DNA of 64,000 nt from Chamaelirium japonicum (lineage: Eukaryota > Streptophyta > Magnoliopsida > Liliales > Melanthiaceae), in assembly GCA_947650365.1 (NCBI GenBank), contig CANTAL010000207.1, forward strand, positions 62,001 through 126,000. Direction: 5' to 3'. The notes beneath the pieces are model-generated. The model was not told the origin of the DNA and made no database searches. It saw only the letters and a program-made list of their open reading frames with translations. The position numbers were made by a program, and so were the translations under genes. Shown here in pieces: positions 23,226-35,707 of the stretch (positions are counted from its first letter, which is position 1; every line of letters starts with the position of its first letter).

Positions 23226-26200
23226 ATGCACGAGAGAGTTTGCGAGGACGGCGTGACCGACGGCTCTTGTCGAGTGTTGAAACTTGGCGAGCGTATCCTC
23301 ACTGACGAAGGATCTTCCCGGCAAATCGTTCGGCCGAGCTTGGGGTTGCCGTTCCACCACACTGGTGAGGAGTCAGTTCCGGTCCCTGTTGTTGCTTTGA
23401 AGATATGCTCCCGCCGTACGTGATGGGGTGTGGGGATTCAATCGCGTGGAGATGTCACGTATCTGGGGGGTTTTCGGGACTGGATGAAAGAGCTGTCCGG
23501 CGCGTTGGAGGCAGAGCCAGGGATGGAACGTTTGGCGAGGTTTGTGGAGCCAGCTTGTTGGGAGTACAGTCGACCGGACGGTATGTACCGGGCTCTGTGT
23601 GAGCAGTGGTGCCCCGAGACCAATACCTTTTTGACTGGAGCTGGTGAAATCGGGATCACCCTTCGTGACATGCACGTCATCTCTGGGTGTCCAGAAGTTC
23701 GGAGCTACTATCAGGAGGAGGTTCCTTCTCTGGAGGTTTTAACGGACCCAGACGAGTCTCCTAGCTTCTGCCTTTTGCTTTTTAAGGCGTATGCTATTAT
23801 AGCGGCGTGCGAGCGGTCAGACCGGGTACTTCACTCGGATTGGGTAGACTTCTGGTTTCGAGGAGAGTATCGTCACGCTCCCCCTTCGAGTCACCCGATG
23901 TGGAGATATGCCTCGTCAAAGAGACCGGCGCCTGGCACCTTCCGGTGACCGATCGAATCTCTGAAGAAAGAGTGGTGCTCCATGGCCGGGGCGCAACGTC
24001 CCTGGGAAGTCTTAGGACTTGAAGAATGCAGCAATGACTGGCGTGTTGTTTACTGGTCAGCGGGGTTAGTACTTTTTCTCTGCCGCTTTGCTTTACCCTG
24101 GGAAGGGGATGTGGTATGCCCTGGGACCTTCCTTGCAGCTGCTCGGATGGTGATTGGAGAGTTTCTTAACCTGGCGCCGGCGATCCTTTGCTCAATGTAC
24201 GGTGGGCTTAGCGGCACCTATTGGAGTTTATCGAGTGCGGGTAATGCAAGAGGGGAAGTAGGCAGAGCCAGTTCCTTTTGCCCCCTGCATTACCTCTATG
24301 GTTGGATTGGGCTCCACTTTTCGAAGGGGATCTTCGCGGCGCGTGGACCTTCGACCTCGGTGCCCTTCCTTCTTTGTGTGGGAGGTGTGATGAACGCCTA
24401 TTACGCATGGGAGCGTCCGAAGCCTAGTGCCCGAGAGTGTTTGCGACGCATGGGCCCTTCTAACTTTGAATTTGTATCGGAAAATGCACTTGCGCCTTCT
24501 ATGAAATCCCTGGTGTGTGATGGGGCGGAGATGTCCGAGCCTTTGTACTGGAGCATGGTGAGTTGCAGGCCTGGGTATCTTATTTGGCGCCGTGGGGATG
24601 TAGTGGAGGTGGCCCGGTACTCTCCCCACCGGTTTGCTCGTCAGCAGGGTTTTCAGCAGGAGTTGCCTGGGACTCCTTTGCGCCTGCGGTTACGTTACAC
24701 TCCGCAGGAGGCGTACCGCCTCTGGGGAGCGCTTTACGATCGATTTACTGGGTGTACTTTCTCACCGGGGATTAAGTCGGGCGGCAAGGATGCCGCAACT
24801 TCTAAGTATCGCCGCTGGGTCAACGGGTCAGTGCTTCCCCTCTTGGCTGGCCTTCCGCTAGACGTCCTTGCTAGCAGCGAGCGGGCTGACTTTCCTTTTG
24901 ACTCTCTGGCGGGGTCAGAGGATCGCCGTCTCTGGTCCAAGGAGCGATGGTCAGAGAAATCTTGTGGCTGTCGAGAGAGTACTTCCCAGGCTTCACTTTC
25001 TGTGCAAGAAGTTGAGATGGCTCCGTCCTCCAAGGTTCAGAGTCTTCCTGAGACTCAGGCTTCTTGGAGTGGGTGTGCTTCTCCCAAAGGAGAAAGTTGG
25101 ACCTCTTGTGTGAGGCAGCTTTGACTGGTGCTGGCGAGGCAGGGTCAGCTCAAGAGGGAGAGCCAGGGCTTTTTGCCGATGAGGTAATCCCTCCTTCTGG
25201 GGTATCTTCTTCGGATGCTGCAGGTATACCTTGTTTCTAGTGTTTCATGAATTTCTGTGCTTGTACTCTTACTTCGTTGGCTGAGTTGTCCAGCTCTTAT
25301 TTTGGCAGGGTCTGCTGGACCGGACTGCGAGTCTGCCCCGAAGGGAGTTGGGCAGGAGTGCTCTCCCCTCAGAGCAACGTTGATTGAAGGTGGCGGGCTG
25401 GATGTTCCCTGGGATAACTTGGAGCTTTTGGGAGCGTGTGGAGCAGATTTTGCCGGCAGTGCTGTCAACCTGGATGATATTGACGTGGAGCAGTTGGGCA
25501 TTGGGGAGGAGGATGAGGTCTCCAGTGTAGGGAGAGAACAGACTCCTCCAGCTAGGTCCGGTACTCCGGCAGAGGCTACTCCCGCAGTCGTTTTGTCGGA
25601 AGGTTTGCCTGTGCCTCCTCCTTCGGCTCCGGTGGTTCCACTGACTGTTATCACGGCGATGGTCCAGGAGGCGGTTCCTACACTTGAGTCTTCAGGACCG
25701 GAGCCCACCTTGCCTGTGCACTCAGAGGCTGACAAGAGAAAGTGCAGTTCGTGAGACCTTCTCTCTGTGCTTCTTTTGGAGAGCTGTCGGAAGTATATCC
25801 AGACGACGCTCGCACCCTTCCAGGAAGAGGGCTTTGACGCTTTGAGCAGCTGGTGGGTTCTTGAGGGGCCTGAGTTTTGCAAGAACCTGGCGGCCTTCCA
25901 GGTAGATGGCTCTTTGTTTGAGGCACAGATGCGTGTTCTCTTGGCGGATAGTGAAGCTCATTGCTTGAAACGGGCTTCGATGGAAGATGACCTCCCCCTG
26001 ATACTGGCAAAGGCCGAGGACGAGGAGCGTCGACTGGAGGCACAGCATGCACTTGCCACTGCGAGCCTTGTTCGGGTGCGGAAGAAGCTAGAGGCTGCTC
26101 GCGCATCTTTTGAGAAAGCTAAGACGATCGAGAAGTCTTCTGGAGCAGACTTGGCAAAGCAGCGTATCGAGCTGGCGACGCATCGGGAGCCGGTAGCTTC

Positions 26201-26282
26201 TCGGTCTTCAGAGTTGCAGCGCATGGAGGTTACTGACGGCGAGCTGCTCCATCGTCTCAAAGAACTTAATTCGCTTTACTAG
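23226..26282 (+). pseudogene. Antisense plant-mobile-domain gene of Gypsy 2
   Basis: Open segments 23226-23423, 23430-23948, 23982-25124, 25257-25754 and 25767-26282 form one gene of about 990 codons once an 85-base intron (25224-25308) is removed. The plant mobile domain is recognised by WCPETNTFLTGAGEIG and TLRDMHVISGCPEV near the start and by HYLYGWIGLHFSKGIF and GYLIWRRGD in the middle. The C-terminal 120 residues are a charged coiled coil. It is convergent with pol. Stops near 23421, 23946 and 25752 are TGA at positions that read CGA or another arginine codon in the Gypsy 1 copy, and a small deletion near 25090 shifts the frame. Genes of this kind are known extra ORFs in Tat-type elements; the role is not established. 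Confidence 0.85.
25224..25308 (+). other. GT-AG intron in antisense gene (Gypsy 2)
   Basis: GATGCTGCAG|GTATACC opens and TTTTGGCAG|GGTCTGCTGG closes an 85-base segment containing an in-frame stop. Joining GCA-G to GG-TCT keeps the frame, and the Gypsy 1 copy has the same intron. Confidence 0.8.
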
Positions 26283-26532
26283 CAATGTCGCATTTCCTTT
26301 TCTTTCTTGTCATTTTTGCTGAACAGACTTGTAGTTCTGTTTTTCTTTATCTGGTAATAACTTAATATCATGCATCTATTTTTTTTGGACTTGTCTTCTG
26401 GAATGGCAGAGGTTGGTTGTGTTTTTCTTTTGTTTGGATTGAACCTTTACAGGCTGCCTATGTACCCTACTGAGAGGGATCAAGTCACACGTAGTTCCTT
26501 TTTTTTTTTTTGGAAGGAAAGCAGCCCTGCTT
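26283..26532. other. Gap between convergent antisense gene and pol (Gypsy 2)
   Basis: About 250 bases with T runs and no gene, equivalent to 13371-13620 in Gypsy 1. Confidence 0.6.
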
Positions 26533-29500
26533 TTAGGCATAGTACCTTTTGAGGTACTTGCCATTGATGGGGCCGAGTGTAAGCCCTTCTGGCGTGGTGA
26601 GAAGATATGCGCCGTTGGAGTAGACTTCTTTGACAACGTGAGGTCCATCCCACTTGGCGTCGAACTTCTTTCCTCCTCGATGTGAAAGGATGATGGGGCG
26701 TTTGACTGCGAGCACCAATTCTCCTTTTTGGAAGGATCAAGGGCGAATCCTTTTGTTGAAGGCTCGGGTCAGCCTGGCTTGGTAGCATTCCAGGCGTTGC
26801 TGGGCTTCGAGGCGCTTTTCATCCAGGGCTTCCAATTCTGCTAGGCGAAGTTGAGCGTTGTCGCCATTGACGAGGCCTTCCTGGACGGCTATCCTGAGTG
26901 ACGGGATCTGGAGTTCAAGTGGGAGGACAGCTTCTACTCTGTATACCAGCGAGTACGGAGTTGCCTGTGTTGGCGTGCGAAAAGAGGTGCGATATGCCCA
27001 TAGCGCTTCACCCATGCGTTCATGCCAGTCTTTCTTCAACTTTGAGACGACTTTCTCCAAAAGTTTGCAGAGTGTTTTGTTGAAAGCTTCAGCTAGGCCG
27101 TTGGCAGAGGCGTTGTACATGGTTGAACACTTTTGCTTGATATCGAACTTGGCGCAAAATTGGCTGACAGCGGCGTTCTTGAATTGCTTCCCGTTATCCG
27201 TAACGATATAGCGAGGGATGCCGTACCGGAAGATGATGTCGCTCTGGATGAAGTTGATGACAGAGTGCCTGGTAACTTCTCACAATGGTACTGCCTCAGC
27301 CCACTTGGAGAAGTAATATGTTGCCACCAGGATATAAAGATGCTGCTTGGATGACTTGGGTAGCGGACCGACAATATCGAGTCCCCATCCATCGAAGGGC
27401 CATGATGCGATAGTTGGATGCAAAGGTTCCGGAGGCTGACGGATGTAGTCGCCATGCAGCTGGCAAGTGTGGCATCTTTTTGCAAACTCGAGGGAGTCCT
27501 TGATCATAGTGGGCCAGTAGTACCCCATCTGCCTGATGCGGAAGTGCAGCTTTGGACCGGACTGATGTGAGCCACAGATCCCGGCATGGACTTCTTCTAG
27601 TGCTGTTTCCGCTTCTTCTTTTGCAAGACACCTCAGGAGCGCACCATCGTAGCTTCGACGGTACAACTCGTTGTTGAAGTGGAAGAATTTCAGAGACCGT
27701 CGGCGAATGTCGACCTTACGCTTCGGATCTTCAGGGAGCTTCCCGTGGACAAGAAAGTCTATGAATGGTTGTCTCCAGTCTAGCTCGTCGGTCACGAAAA
27801 CGTGTACTGTATTGACTTGGTCCGGGATTCCCATAGGGAGGTCCTCCTCGGTGATCACCATTCTCTTACAGATAGGGATGATGAGTTGGCTTTTTTCTGG
27901 GAACGGAAGTGTAGCCGCCAAATTTGCAAGCGCATCAGCCTGCTGATTGAGGTTTCTGGGAACATGCTGGATTGAAGCATCTTTGAGTGTACCAAGGAGT
28001 TTCAGGGCTCGTAGGTGCAATGGCACGAGATCTTCTTTGTTGACCTCGTATGCCCCCAATATTTGCTGAATGACGAGTTGAGAGTCGCCGAAAATTGTGA
28101 GCCCTTGAAGTTTCATATCATTGGCGAGTTCGAGGCCAATGATCAGAGCTTGATATTCTGCCCTGTTGTTGGAGCATGGCTCTGATAGTAGAAACGAGAA
28201 GGGAAGTACTTCGTCGTTTGGTGTGACGAAGATAACTCCCGCTCCTGCTACATCTTGCCTGGCCGCACCGTCGAAGAACATTTTCCAAAAAGGGGCGATG
28301 TCGATGCAGAATACTTCTTCGTCTGGGAGATCTTCCGATAGTTCCCATTCTGCACGAAGGGGGTATTCTGCTAAGAAGTCTGCGAGAGCTTGACCCTTGA
28401 CTGCTTTACGAGGGACAAAGGTGATGTCAAACTCAAGGAGGAGCAAAGCCCACTTGGCCAGACGTCCGGAGAGCACTGGTCTCGATATGATGTATTTGAG
28501 CAGATCGGCTTTTGAGATGAGCCTGATGGCGTGAGCTAACATATAGTGTCGCAGTTTTTTTGTAGCGAAGATGAGCGCCAAACAGACCTTCTCAATCGGG
28601 GAGTAGTTTAGCTCCGCGCCGATGAGAGTGCGGCTCAAATAGTAGCATGTTGTTTCCTTGCCTAGCTCATTGTCTTGAGCCAGGAGTGCCCCCAAGGACT
28701 GCTCCTGGGCGCTGATGTAAAGGACTAATGGCTTTCCTTGAACTGGTGCTGTCAGAACCGGGGGCTTGAGTAAGTAATCCCTGATATTTTGGAGGGCTTC
28801 CTAACAAGCTTCATCCTACTTGAATGCTGCTCCTTTCTTCATGAGGCGACTGAAGAGCCTACATTTTCCAGCTAAGTTGGCGATGAACCTTCTGATATAT
28901 GCTAGATGGCCCTGGAGACCTCGGAGGTCTCGCATGGTTTTCGGGATTGGCATATTGAGGATAGCATCTATTTTGGATTGATCTATCTCGATGCCTCGAT
29001 GGCGTACGACAAAGCCGAGAAACTTTCCCGAGGAGACCCCAAATGCGCATTTAAGCGGGTTCATGCGGAGCTGGTACCTTCGAAGTCGCTTGAAGATTAG
29101 CTCGAGGTCTTGAAGATGTGTTGACTTTTGTCTTGATTTTACCACGAGGTCGTCGACGTAGCATTCTACATTCTGATGAAGGATATCGTCGAAAATTTTT
29201 TGCATGGCTCGTTGGTAAGTGGCTCATGCGTTCTTCAAGCCGAAAGGCATGACTTTGTAGCAGTAGATCCCTTTTGGCGTGCGGAATGCCGTAAGCTCTT
29301 CGTCTTTGGGCGCCATCTGGATCTGGTTGTAGCCTGAGGATCCATCCATGAAGGTTAGTGCTTCATAGCCTGTTGTTGCATCCACCATTAGTTCTGTGAT
29401 TGGCAGTGAGAAGTCATCTTTGGGGCATGCACTGTTTAAGTCCCTGAAGTCCACGCATACTCTGATCTGGCCGTTCTTCTTCTTGACTGGGACCACGCTG

Positions 29501-31734
29501 GAGATCCACATTGGATACTTAACTTCTCGGATAAAGCTGGCTTCAATGAGCTTGTTGACTTCGCCCTCTATTTGCGGTACCAGTTCCGGTCGGTAACGTC
29601 TTTGTCCTTGCTTGATGGCGCTAGCTCCATGCTTGACAGCAAGCTGGTGTATTGCAATCTTGGGGTCAAGTCCCGACATTTCCTTGTAGGACCATGCGAA
29701 GACATCTCTGTATTCTTGGAGTAGCCTGATGTATGCGGCTTCCTCTTCGGGAATCAGGAGTGCACTTACGAATGTAGGCCGAGGATCCTCTTGCGTACCC
29801 AAGTTGATTTTCTTCAAATCGTCGACGGTAGATTGCCCCCCTTCTTCGAGGACTGGCGGGGCGTCGGGCAACTCGTCGTCCGAAGTAGAAGATGCGTCGA
29901 TTGGAAAGTCGGAAATGGTGATATGATTAACAGAGACCAGAATAATGTCGGTGACATTGGCAGTTTGAAAGAATGACATGGGTGGGTGGGTGGGAATGAT
30001 TTTTCTCACCTCAGTGAGTGGCTTTCCCAAACGGTCGAATACTGACCTTCGCTTTGCTTGTCCGATTGGCCCAAGTCTTTTGAATACTGATATTGGGTTT
30101 TGACTTGCCTGGTTTTTGACGCTCTTCCTTTGCTTTTGAGGTATGGTCCGACGCCGAGCTCGATATCGCCTTTTTTTGGCGCCCTTTGTAGCGGGATGAA
30201 TGATATTGGTGGAGCGTGCATCGGAGGCTGGCGATCCCTCTTCCGCTTCATCCACCAACTTCACCTCAATGTAGTTAGAGGTGAAGGTCTTCTCTCCTGT
30301 TATCTTGATGACCATCGGGGTTTGACGAGAGCCGATGCCTCGCCGATTTGGTGGGATCTGTTCGCCACCCTGGAGTAAATGGGCTTGAGTCTTAGTCATC
30401 CCGTGTGGTATTGGAGCTGGCAGGAGCGTACTCATATGTGCAGCACTGTCTTTGTCGTAGCCAGCTTTGAACAGCAGCTTGGCGGCATTTTGCCCCCAGC
30501 TTCCTTTTGGCTTGAATGTGAGTTGGCTGGATTCGAAGGGATTGATGGGTTTTGGCGAACTTGAAGCTTGCCCCAGGCTGGGTAGTGGCAGTGTCATCTC
30601 TTGCAGAGTGATGACATTAGCTTCTGATAGCGGCTGGACCATCCCTTTTGGCGAGGCAAAAGGTGGTGGTTCATCTTTGCGAAGCCACTGAGGCGTGAGG
30701 CGTAAGACTGTCGTAGCTTGGACAGGTAATGGAGTATGCTTCATGGATCTTGGCTTGGAGCTGATGCGCATTCTTCGTCTTGGCGCTAGCACTTCTTTGA
30801 CTTCGTGTATCGCCTTCGATGGTGGTACTAGATTTGGAGTTGGCAGAGCTTCGTCCTGCTCCATCCTTTTAGCTTTCTGAGTTCGAGGAGTATTAGCTGG
30901 AAGGACTTCTGCAACATGGTCCTTTGCTTGGTAAAACTTGGCATCGGCGAGGTGCGCTTCAGCCTCATTGAATGGTTTGTCGTTTGCAACAATGCACTTC
31001 TCCAGACCTTCCTCGTAGTACTTGAGGCATTGGTGCCAGGTAGACACTACGACACCGTTTTCGTGCAGCCACGGTCTTCCCAGCAAAAGGTGATATGATG
31101 TTTGACAGTCAATGACGTGGAAAAGAACCGTCGTGTCAAGTTGACTGATGGAGAGTTTTAGACGAATGATCCCTATGGTGGACTGTCCTCCTTGGTTGAA
31201 CCCTTGAATGACCAGCTGGCTTTGTGAGAGCTGGTCGGTGGTGATGCCGAGCTGGCGCATTGTTTGGATAGGCATGATGTTGACGGCGGAGCCACAGTCC
31301 AACAGGATTCGATTTACCGGCTTCTCGTTGATGTATCCCGAGACATAGACAGGTCGATTGTGCAGTCGTGCTCCGAGTTGCAGATCTTCGTCCGAGAAAG
31401 TTATTGCTACGTTACATGAGACAATAGTTTTGTCCTTCTCGGCGTTTTTCTTCTTTCTTTTGTAGCTGTCTGGGTCTGTCAAAGCCTCGGCCATTGCTAG
31501 GCGAGCTTTCTCTGGGAGGTGTAGTGCTTCTATGAGTGGCAAGTGCAGGATTGCCTCATCGTAAGCAGCAGTACTGTCTTTGTCGGAATCATCCTCCTCG
31601 TTGTCGGTGTTGCTTTCTTTGGAAGGCTTGATCCTATCTTCTTCTTCCGGCGCTACGTGAATCTCAACCATGCAACAAGAGGCTTCGTGCCGCTGATTAG
31701 CTGGGAGGAAGTAATCGGGGAAGAACTCTTGCAA
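26533..31734 (-). pseudogene. Gypsy 2 pol polyprotein
   Basis: Minus-strand domains in order: aspartic protease (ILLDCGSAVNIMP, near 31310), RT (VCVDFRDLNSACP near 29450; ECYVDDLVVKS near 29150), a first RNase H-like connection, an extra RNase H (FFDGAARQ, NNRAEYQ, FGDSQLV, NQQADAL), the integrase zinc finger (HAGICGSHQSG, CHTCQLHGD), the integrase core (GLDIVGPLP) and a C-terminal part ending YLKRYYA. There is no chromodomain. The doubled RNase H is a hallmark of the Tat group. Stops at 29224 (GGA to TGA against Gypsy 1), near 28816 and 28805 (TAG), 27280 and 26737 (both CGA to TGA) break it. The frame from 31734 to 29224 is otherwise open for 836 codons. Confidence 0.94.
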
Positions 31735-31894
31735 CGTTGTTGGTTCTGGTTTGCAGGAAGAGATTATCAGGATCTGCTGGCGGTACTTTGAATGCCTTCC
31801 TTCCTGAAGCTTTGTTTTTCTTTTTGTAAGTTCTTCGTTCCGGAAGCTTTCTTGTTACCCGATCGAACTTGCGACTTCTTGGCATCCATGGCCT

Positions 31895-32386
31895 TCATCT
31901 GTGAGGCAACATGACCCATGCATCTTCATCAGTGGATTCTTCGTTACCGAGGTGAAGCTCTGGAGTGGCAGCTGTAGGTTCTTCATGGGTCGGGGAGACC
32001 TGCTCCTCTGGGGACCTTGATGGTTCGCCTTCTGACTCCCAGCCGGTGGGCTTGATTTCTTCTATTGAGACAGGCGAAGGTTTGGAATAGAGGACGTAGT
32101 AGTCGAATTTACCTGAGGGCTGGCCTAACAGACCGACCTCCGGGTCTCCTTGCTCGTACCTTGTCTGGAGATTTGTGAGTTCCCCATGAGTCGGGGAGCC
32201 TTGCTCCTCTGGGGACCTTGGTGGTTCACCTTCTGACTCCCAGCCGGTGGGCTTGATTTCTTCTATTGAGATAGGCGAAGGTCTGGAATAGAGGACGTAG
32301 TAGTCGAATTTACCTGAGGGCTGGCCTAACAGACCGACCTCCGGGTCTCCTTGCTCGTACCTTGTCTGGAGATTCCGTTGGGACAT
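31895..32386 (-). CDS. Gag-pol linker ORF with an internal duplication
   Basis: A 163-residue reading frame between gag and pol, in a different frame from the pol segment downstream. It has two near-identical 67-residue blocks (LQTRYEQGDPEVGLLG, then KFDYYVLYS and EEIKPTGWESEGEP). I recognise no domain; the acidic, proline-rich make-up suggests an unstructured linker. It may be the N-terminal part of pol, separated by a frameshift near 31800. Confidence 0.5.
   Translation of the reverse strand: MSQRNLQTRYEQGDPEVGLLGQPSGKFDYYVLYSRPSPISIEEIKPTGWESEGEPPRSPEEQGSPTHGELTNLQTRYEQGDPEVGLLGQPSGKFDYYVLYSKPSPVSIEEIKPTGWESEGEPSRSPEEQVSPTHEEPTAATPELHLGNEESTDEDAWVMLPHR
31974..32375 (-). repeat. 201-bp tandem duplication, two copies
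   Basis: Copies at about 31974-32174 and 32175-32375 (for example AGCCGGTGGG at 32041 and 32242). The period of 201 is divisible by three, so the frame is kept. Confidence 0.9.
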
Positions 32387-32494
32387 AGCTTTGTTTAAGA
32401 GAGACGTCGATGTAGGCGACGGTTGCCCCCAAGGCAGTGACGTCTCTTTCTCAGCGAGCTTAGGAGCGTACTGCTGTCGTCTTGAAACTTTTCA

Positions 32495-34393
32495 TCATGG
32501 AGCTAACTTCGCAATTGGCCTTTGGCGATTGATGCGCAACTTGGGCCTTCTCTGGTGGGTAGCAACGAGTACCGGTTGAAACGAACCGAAGGTGATGGAC
32601 GTCATGTTTGCTGTTGCAACGTCGTTGGAGTCGATCTCAATTTTTCCTTGCTTTGCGAGTGCCATAATCTTTTCTTTGAAGACGAAACACTTCTTAATAG
32701 GATGGCTAACCAGCCGATGGTATTTGCAGAAGAGCGGGTCGTTGACCCGATGCATCTGTTCGGGCCTTTTTGAAGGAGGAAGCTCGATCATCTTTTCTTG
32801 TAGCAGTTGATCGAACATGGAGGAGACTTCCGAGTCTGGAAAGGGATACTCTTTGGCCTCAAGTTCTTCCAGAGTCATCTTCGACTGTCTTTGAGATGGA
32901 GGCGGTGGTATGGCAGCTCCCTTTTCTTGATCCGACTTACCGCTGATTTTGAGTGGCTTGGAGGCCGAGGCGATGTCGGCGACGTTAACTTGCTTTGATT
33001 TGGGTGCCGACGGTTTGTCTTTCTTTTCCACCTTCAGGAAGTCTTTGGTCTTCGAGTCCCCGCGATTTGCTAAGCTGAGCTCCATGTCGTGTGCTCGAGT
33101 TGCGAGTTCTTCGAAGGACCGAGGCTTGATCCCCTTGAGGATGTAGAGTAAGCCCCAGTGCATGCCTTGGGTGCACATCTCGATAGCCGAGTCTTCCGAC
33201 AAACGGTCTCGTGAATTCAGGGCGAGATTTCTCCATCGATCGATGTAGTCGATTACTGATTCGTCCTTCTTTTGTTTGACGGCAGTAAGCTCGGTCATGC
33301 TAACGATGCGCCGAGTGCTGTAGAAGCGGTTGAGGAATTCCCTCTCCATCTGATCCCAGCTGTCAATGGATCCTGGAGGAAGATCATCATACCAGTCAAA
33401 AGCATTACCTTTGAGTGTGCGAACGAACTGCTTCACCATCTCATCGCCGTATGTGCCGGCGTTATTGCAAGTTTCGATGAAGTGGGCAATGTGTTGCCAT
33501 GGGTTCCCCTTTCCGTCGAAGTGTTGGAACTTTGGTGGCTGGAACCCGGTAGGGAAGCGCAGCTATTGGATCCTTATGGTGTAAGGCTTTGAATATGCCG
33601 CCGTAATCGGAGGTAGGCTGCCGCCGTGGGAACGCATCATGTCAGCCACTAGTGCTTGTATTTGCTGGGCATTCATCGTTGCTGCCACTAAAGGTTGCGC
33701 GGCTACCGAGACCGGCACGGGAGCCGAGGACAGTGCAGGAGTAGTTGCTAGTGTTGCCGGACCAACTTCTGCAAGAGCAGGAGTTGGAGACGGGGCTGGA
33801 GCAGCTACTGGAGAAGCAGGAGGTTGACCGAATGCCGGAGCATCCCTCGCACTTAGCCTTTGAAGCAAGGTGTTGATGTGACGATCCTTCTCTTCTATTA
33901 GTCGGGTGAGCTGAGCCATGTGTTCACCCATTTGCATGACTTGGAGCTGGAGAGCGGACGGAGGATGATGCCGTAGGACATCTCGATGTTGCATGCCTGC
34001 ACCCTCGCTATCGTCGTCGGAGACGTAGTTACGCTGACTTGCTTCTGCTTGACGACAGACGTTTGCCCCCGGCAAAGGAGGTGCAAAGTCCGCTGGAGAA
34101 CCCGAACGGGCTCGGGGTTGGGGCTGGTCCTCCCTAAATTTCTGGACAGATGTTCCAGGATTGAGGCTCGTTTCTTCATGCACCAAGGCCTCATTGGCGC
34201 CTTGGCGGGCATCTTCGGTAGCAGTTTCTGGCGTGAAGAAGTCCGCGAGAGTTTGAGTACGCCGAGTGTAGACGCGTACTATCGGGGGAATGACATCCTC
34301 CGGGTTTTCTGGATCGCCGTGTTGGAGTAGTGGAGACTCGGCGATAGGTGAGAGGCTTGTTGGAGCAAACGTATCATCATTTGTTCCGGCCAT
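32495..34393 (-). pseudogene. Gypsy 2 gag
   Basis: One frame from ATG 34393 to 32495 interrupted only by a TAG at 33563-33565. The first 276 residues are proline/alanine rich with a short coiled coil (MGEHMAQLTRLIEEKDRHI). After the stop comes the gag core (LKGNAFDWYDDLPPGSI; FLNRFYSTRRIVSMTEL; DRWRNLALNSRD). Near the end is a degenerate zinc-knuckle-like block, CKYHRLVSHPIKKC, typical of Tat gag. It would form the particle around the RNA. The ATG lies 72 bases from the 5' LTR. Confidence 0.9.
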
Positions 34394-34441
34394 GGCGAAC
34401 TTGAAGCAACTCCTTCAAACGTACGGATGAAAGGAGAGGAG

Positions 34442-34459
34442 GTCCCACCGGGCGTGCCA
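34442..34459 (-). promoter_or_regulatory. Putative primer-binding site, Gypsy 2
   Basis: The minus strand reads TGGCACGCCCGGTGGGAC six bases after the 5' LTR. It begins TGG as primer sites do. I could not assign the tRNA. Confidence 0.55.
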
Positions 34460-35698
34460 GAAATCTGTGGTCACGGAAAAAAGATTTGGGTCGTCTTTAT
34501 TGCGGATCACACGAGATTACAAATTTTCTTTGATCAGGAGATTGTGAGAGAGATCCTCTGGAGGGTCCCTTTGATCCGCGTCTCCACGTGGTATTCGTGC
34601 GAGAGCTTTGAAGGGGTTGCCCAGGACAGAGGTCTTTACAAGGTGAGGGTTTCTTGAGAGGCTAAGGAATATCGGCCATTGATTTTGTCCCGTCCGTGCT
34701 TCGCGCTTTCTCGGCTAGGGAGGCTTTGGGCTTCGTTCCTCGGTCTTCGTGTCTTCCTCGATCCTTGCTCGACCTCGGCGTCCTTGATCGTCGGTTCGCG
34801 GCGTCGATCGTGTTTTTGGCGTCAGCTTTGGCTTTAGCTTTCGGCTTTGGCGTAGCTTTGGCGTGGCTCTGGCGTTTGCTTTGCTTTGGCGCTTGCGCTT
34901 GAACGTAGGCGGATAGAGACTTGCGATGCTTTAGTTCTTCCGGACTTCGCGTCGTATCGGCTAGAACGTGCGGTGCTTTGCTCGTGACCGTCGTGGTTGC
35001 TTGGCTTTGGCACGTGCGTTGCTTTAGCGCGGGCTTTACCGGGGCGTTTGCTTTGGCTTTTTGCGTCGGCTTTGACTTTAGCTTCAACTCGATCTTTTTC
35101 TCGAACGACTGGCGTTGCTTCTTCAAGGCTTCTTTCTTCTTCCGGCTTCCTCGACGGTTGTGGCGTCGGCTTGGCTTTTCGGTGGGGGTAGCACCGATCT
35201 TCGTGCGACGGTTGTAGCGTCGACTTTTGTTGATGAAGACGGCGGGGGTAGCACCGGCTTCGGCACGACGGTTGTACCGTCGGCTTTTGGTTTACGAAGG
35301 CGGCAGGGGTAGCACCGGCTTCAGGCCTTCTTCTCCCGGCTTTCTTCTACGTGCAAGGAGTTGATGCCTTTGTTGAAGACGACGGGTGTTGTCGGCTTCG
35401 ATCTTCTTATCCGGCCTTTGCTTATGGCGTCTTCGGAGCTGATGAAAATCGTTGGAGCAATCGGGTGATGACAGCTCCGGGTCTTCTTCTCCAAGCTTTC
35501 TTCTTCGTGCAAGGAGTCGAAGCTTTGATCTTCGAGTGCAAGGTCTTCACGTTGATGAGGACTTGAAGGGCCAAGGATTCCCGTAGGACGTGCTTGCCGT
35601 GCCTCGTGAAGCCTTTGGTCTTCGAGCATTGGAGCTTCTCTTGCGGAGCTCTTTTGTCTTCGGCTTTTTTGGACCCTTTGTGCCTTCCCCCACCCCTT

Positions 35699-35707
35699 CT
35701 ATTTATA
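35699..35707 (-). promoter_or_regulatory. LTR TATA box, Gypsy 2 5' LTR
   Basis: TATAAATAG on the minus strand. This is the copy expected to drive gag-pol transcription. Confidence 0.7.
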
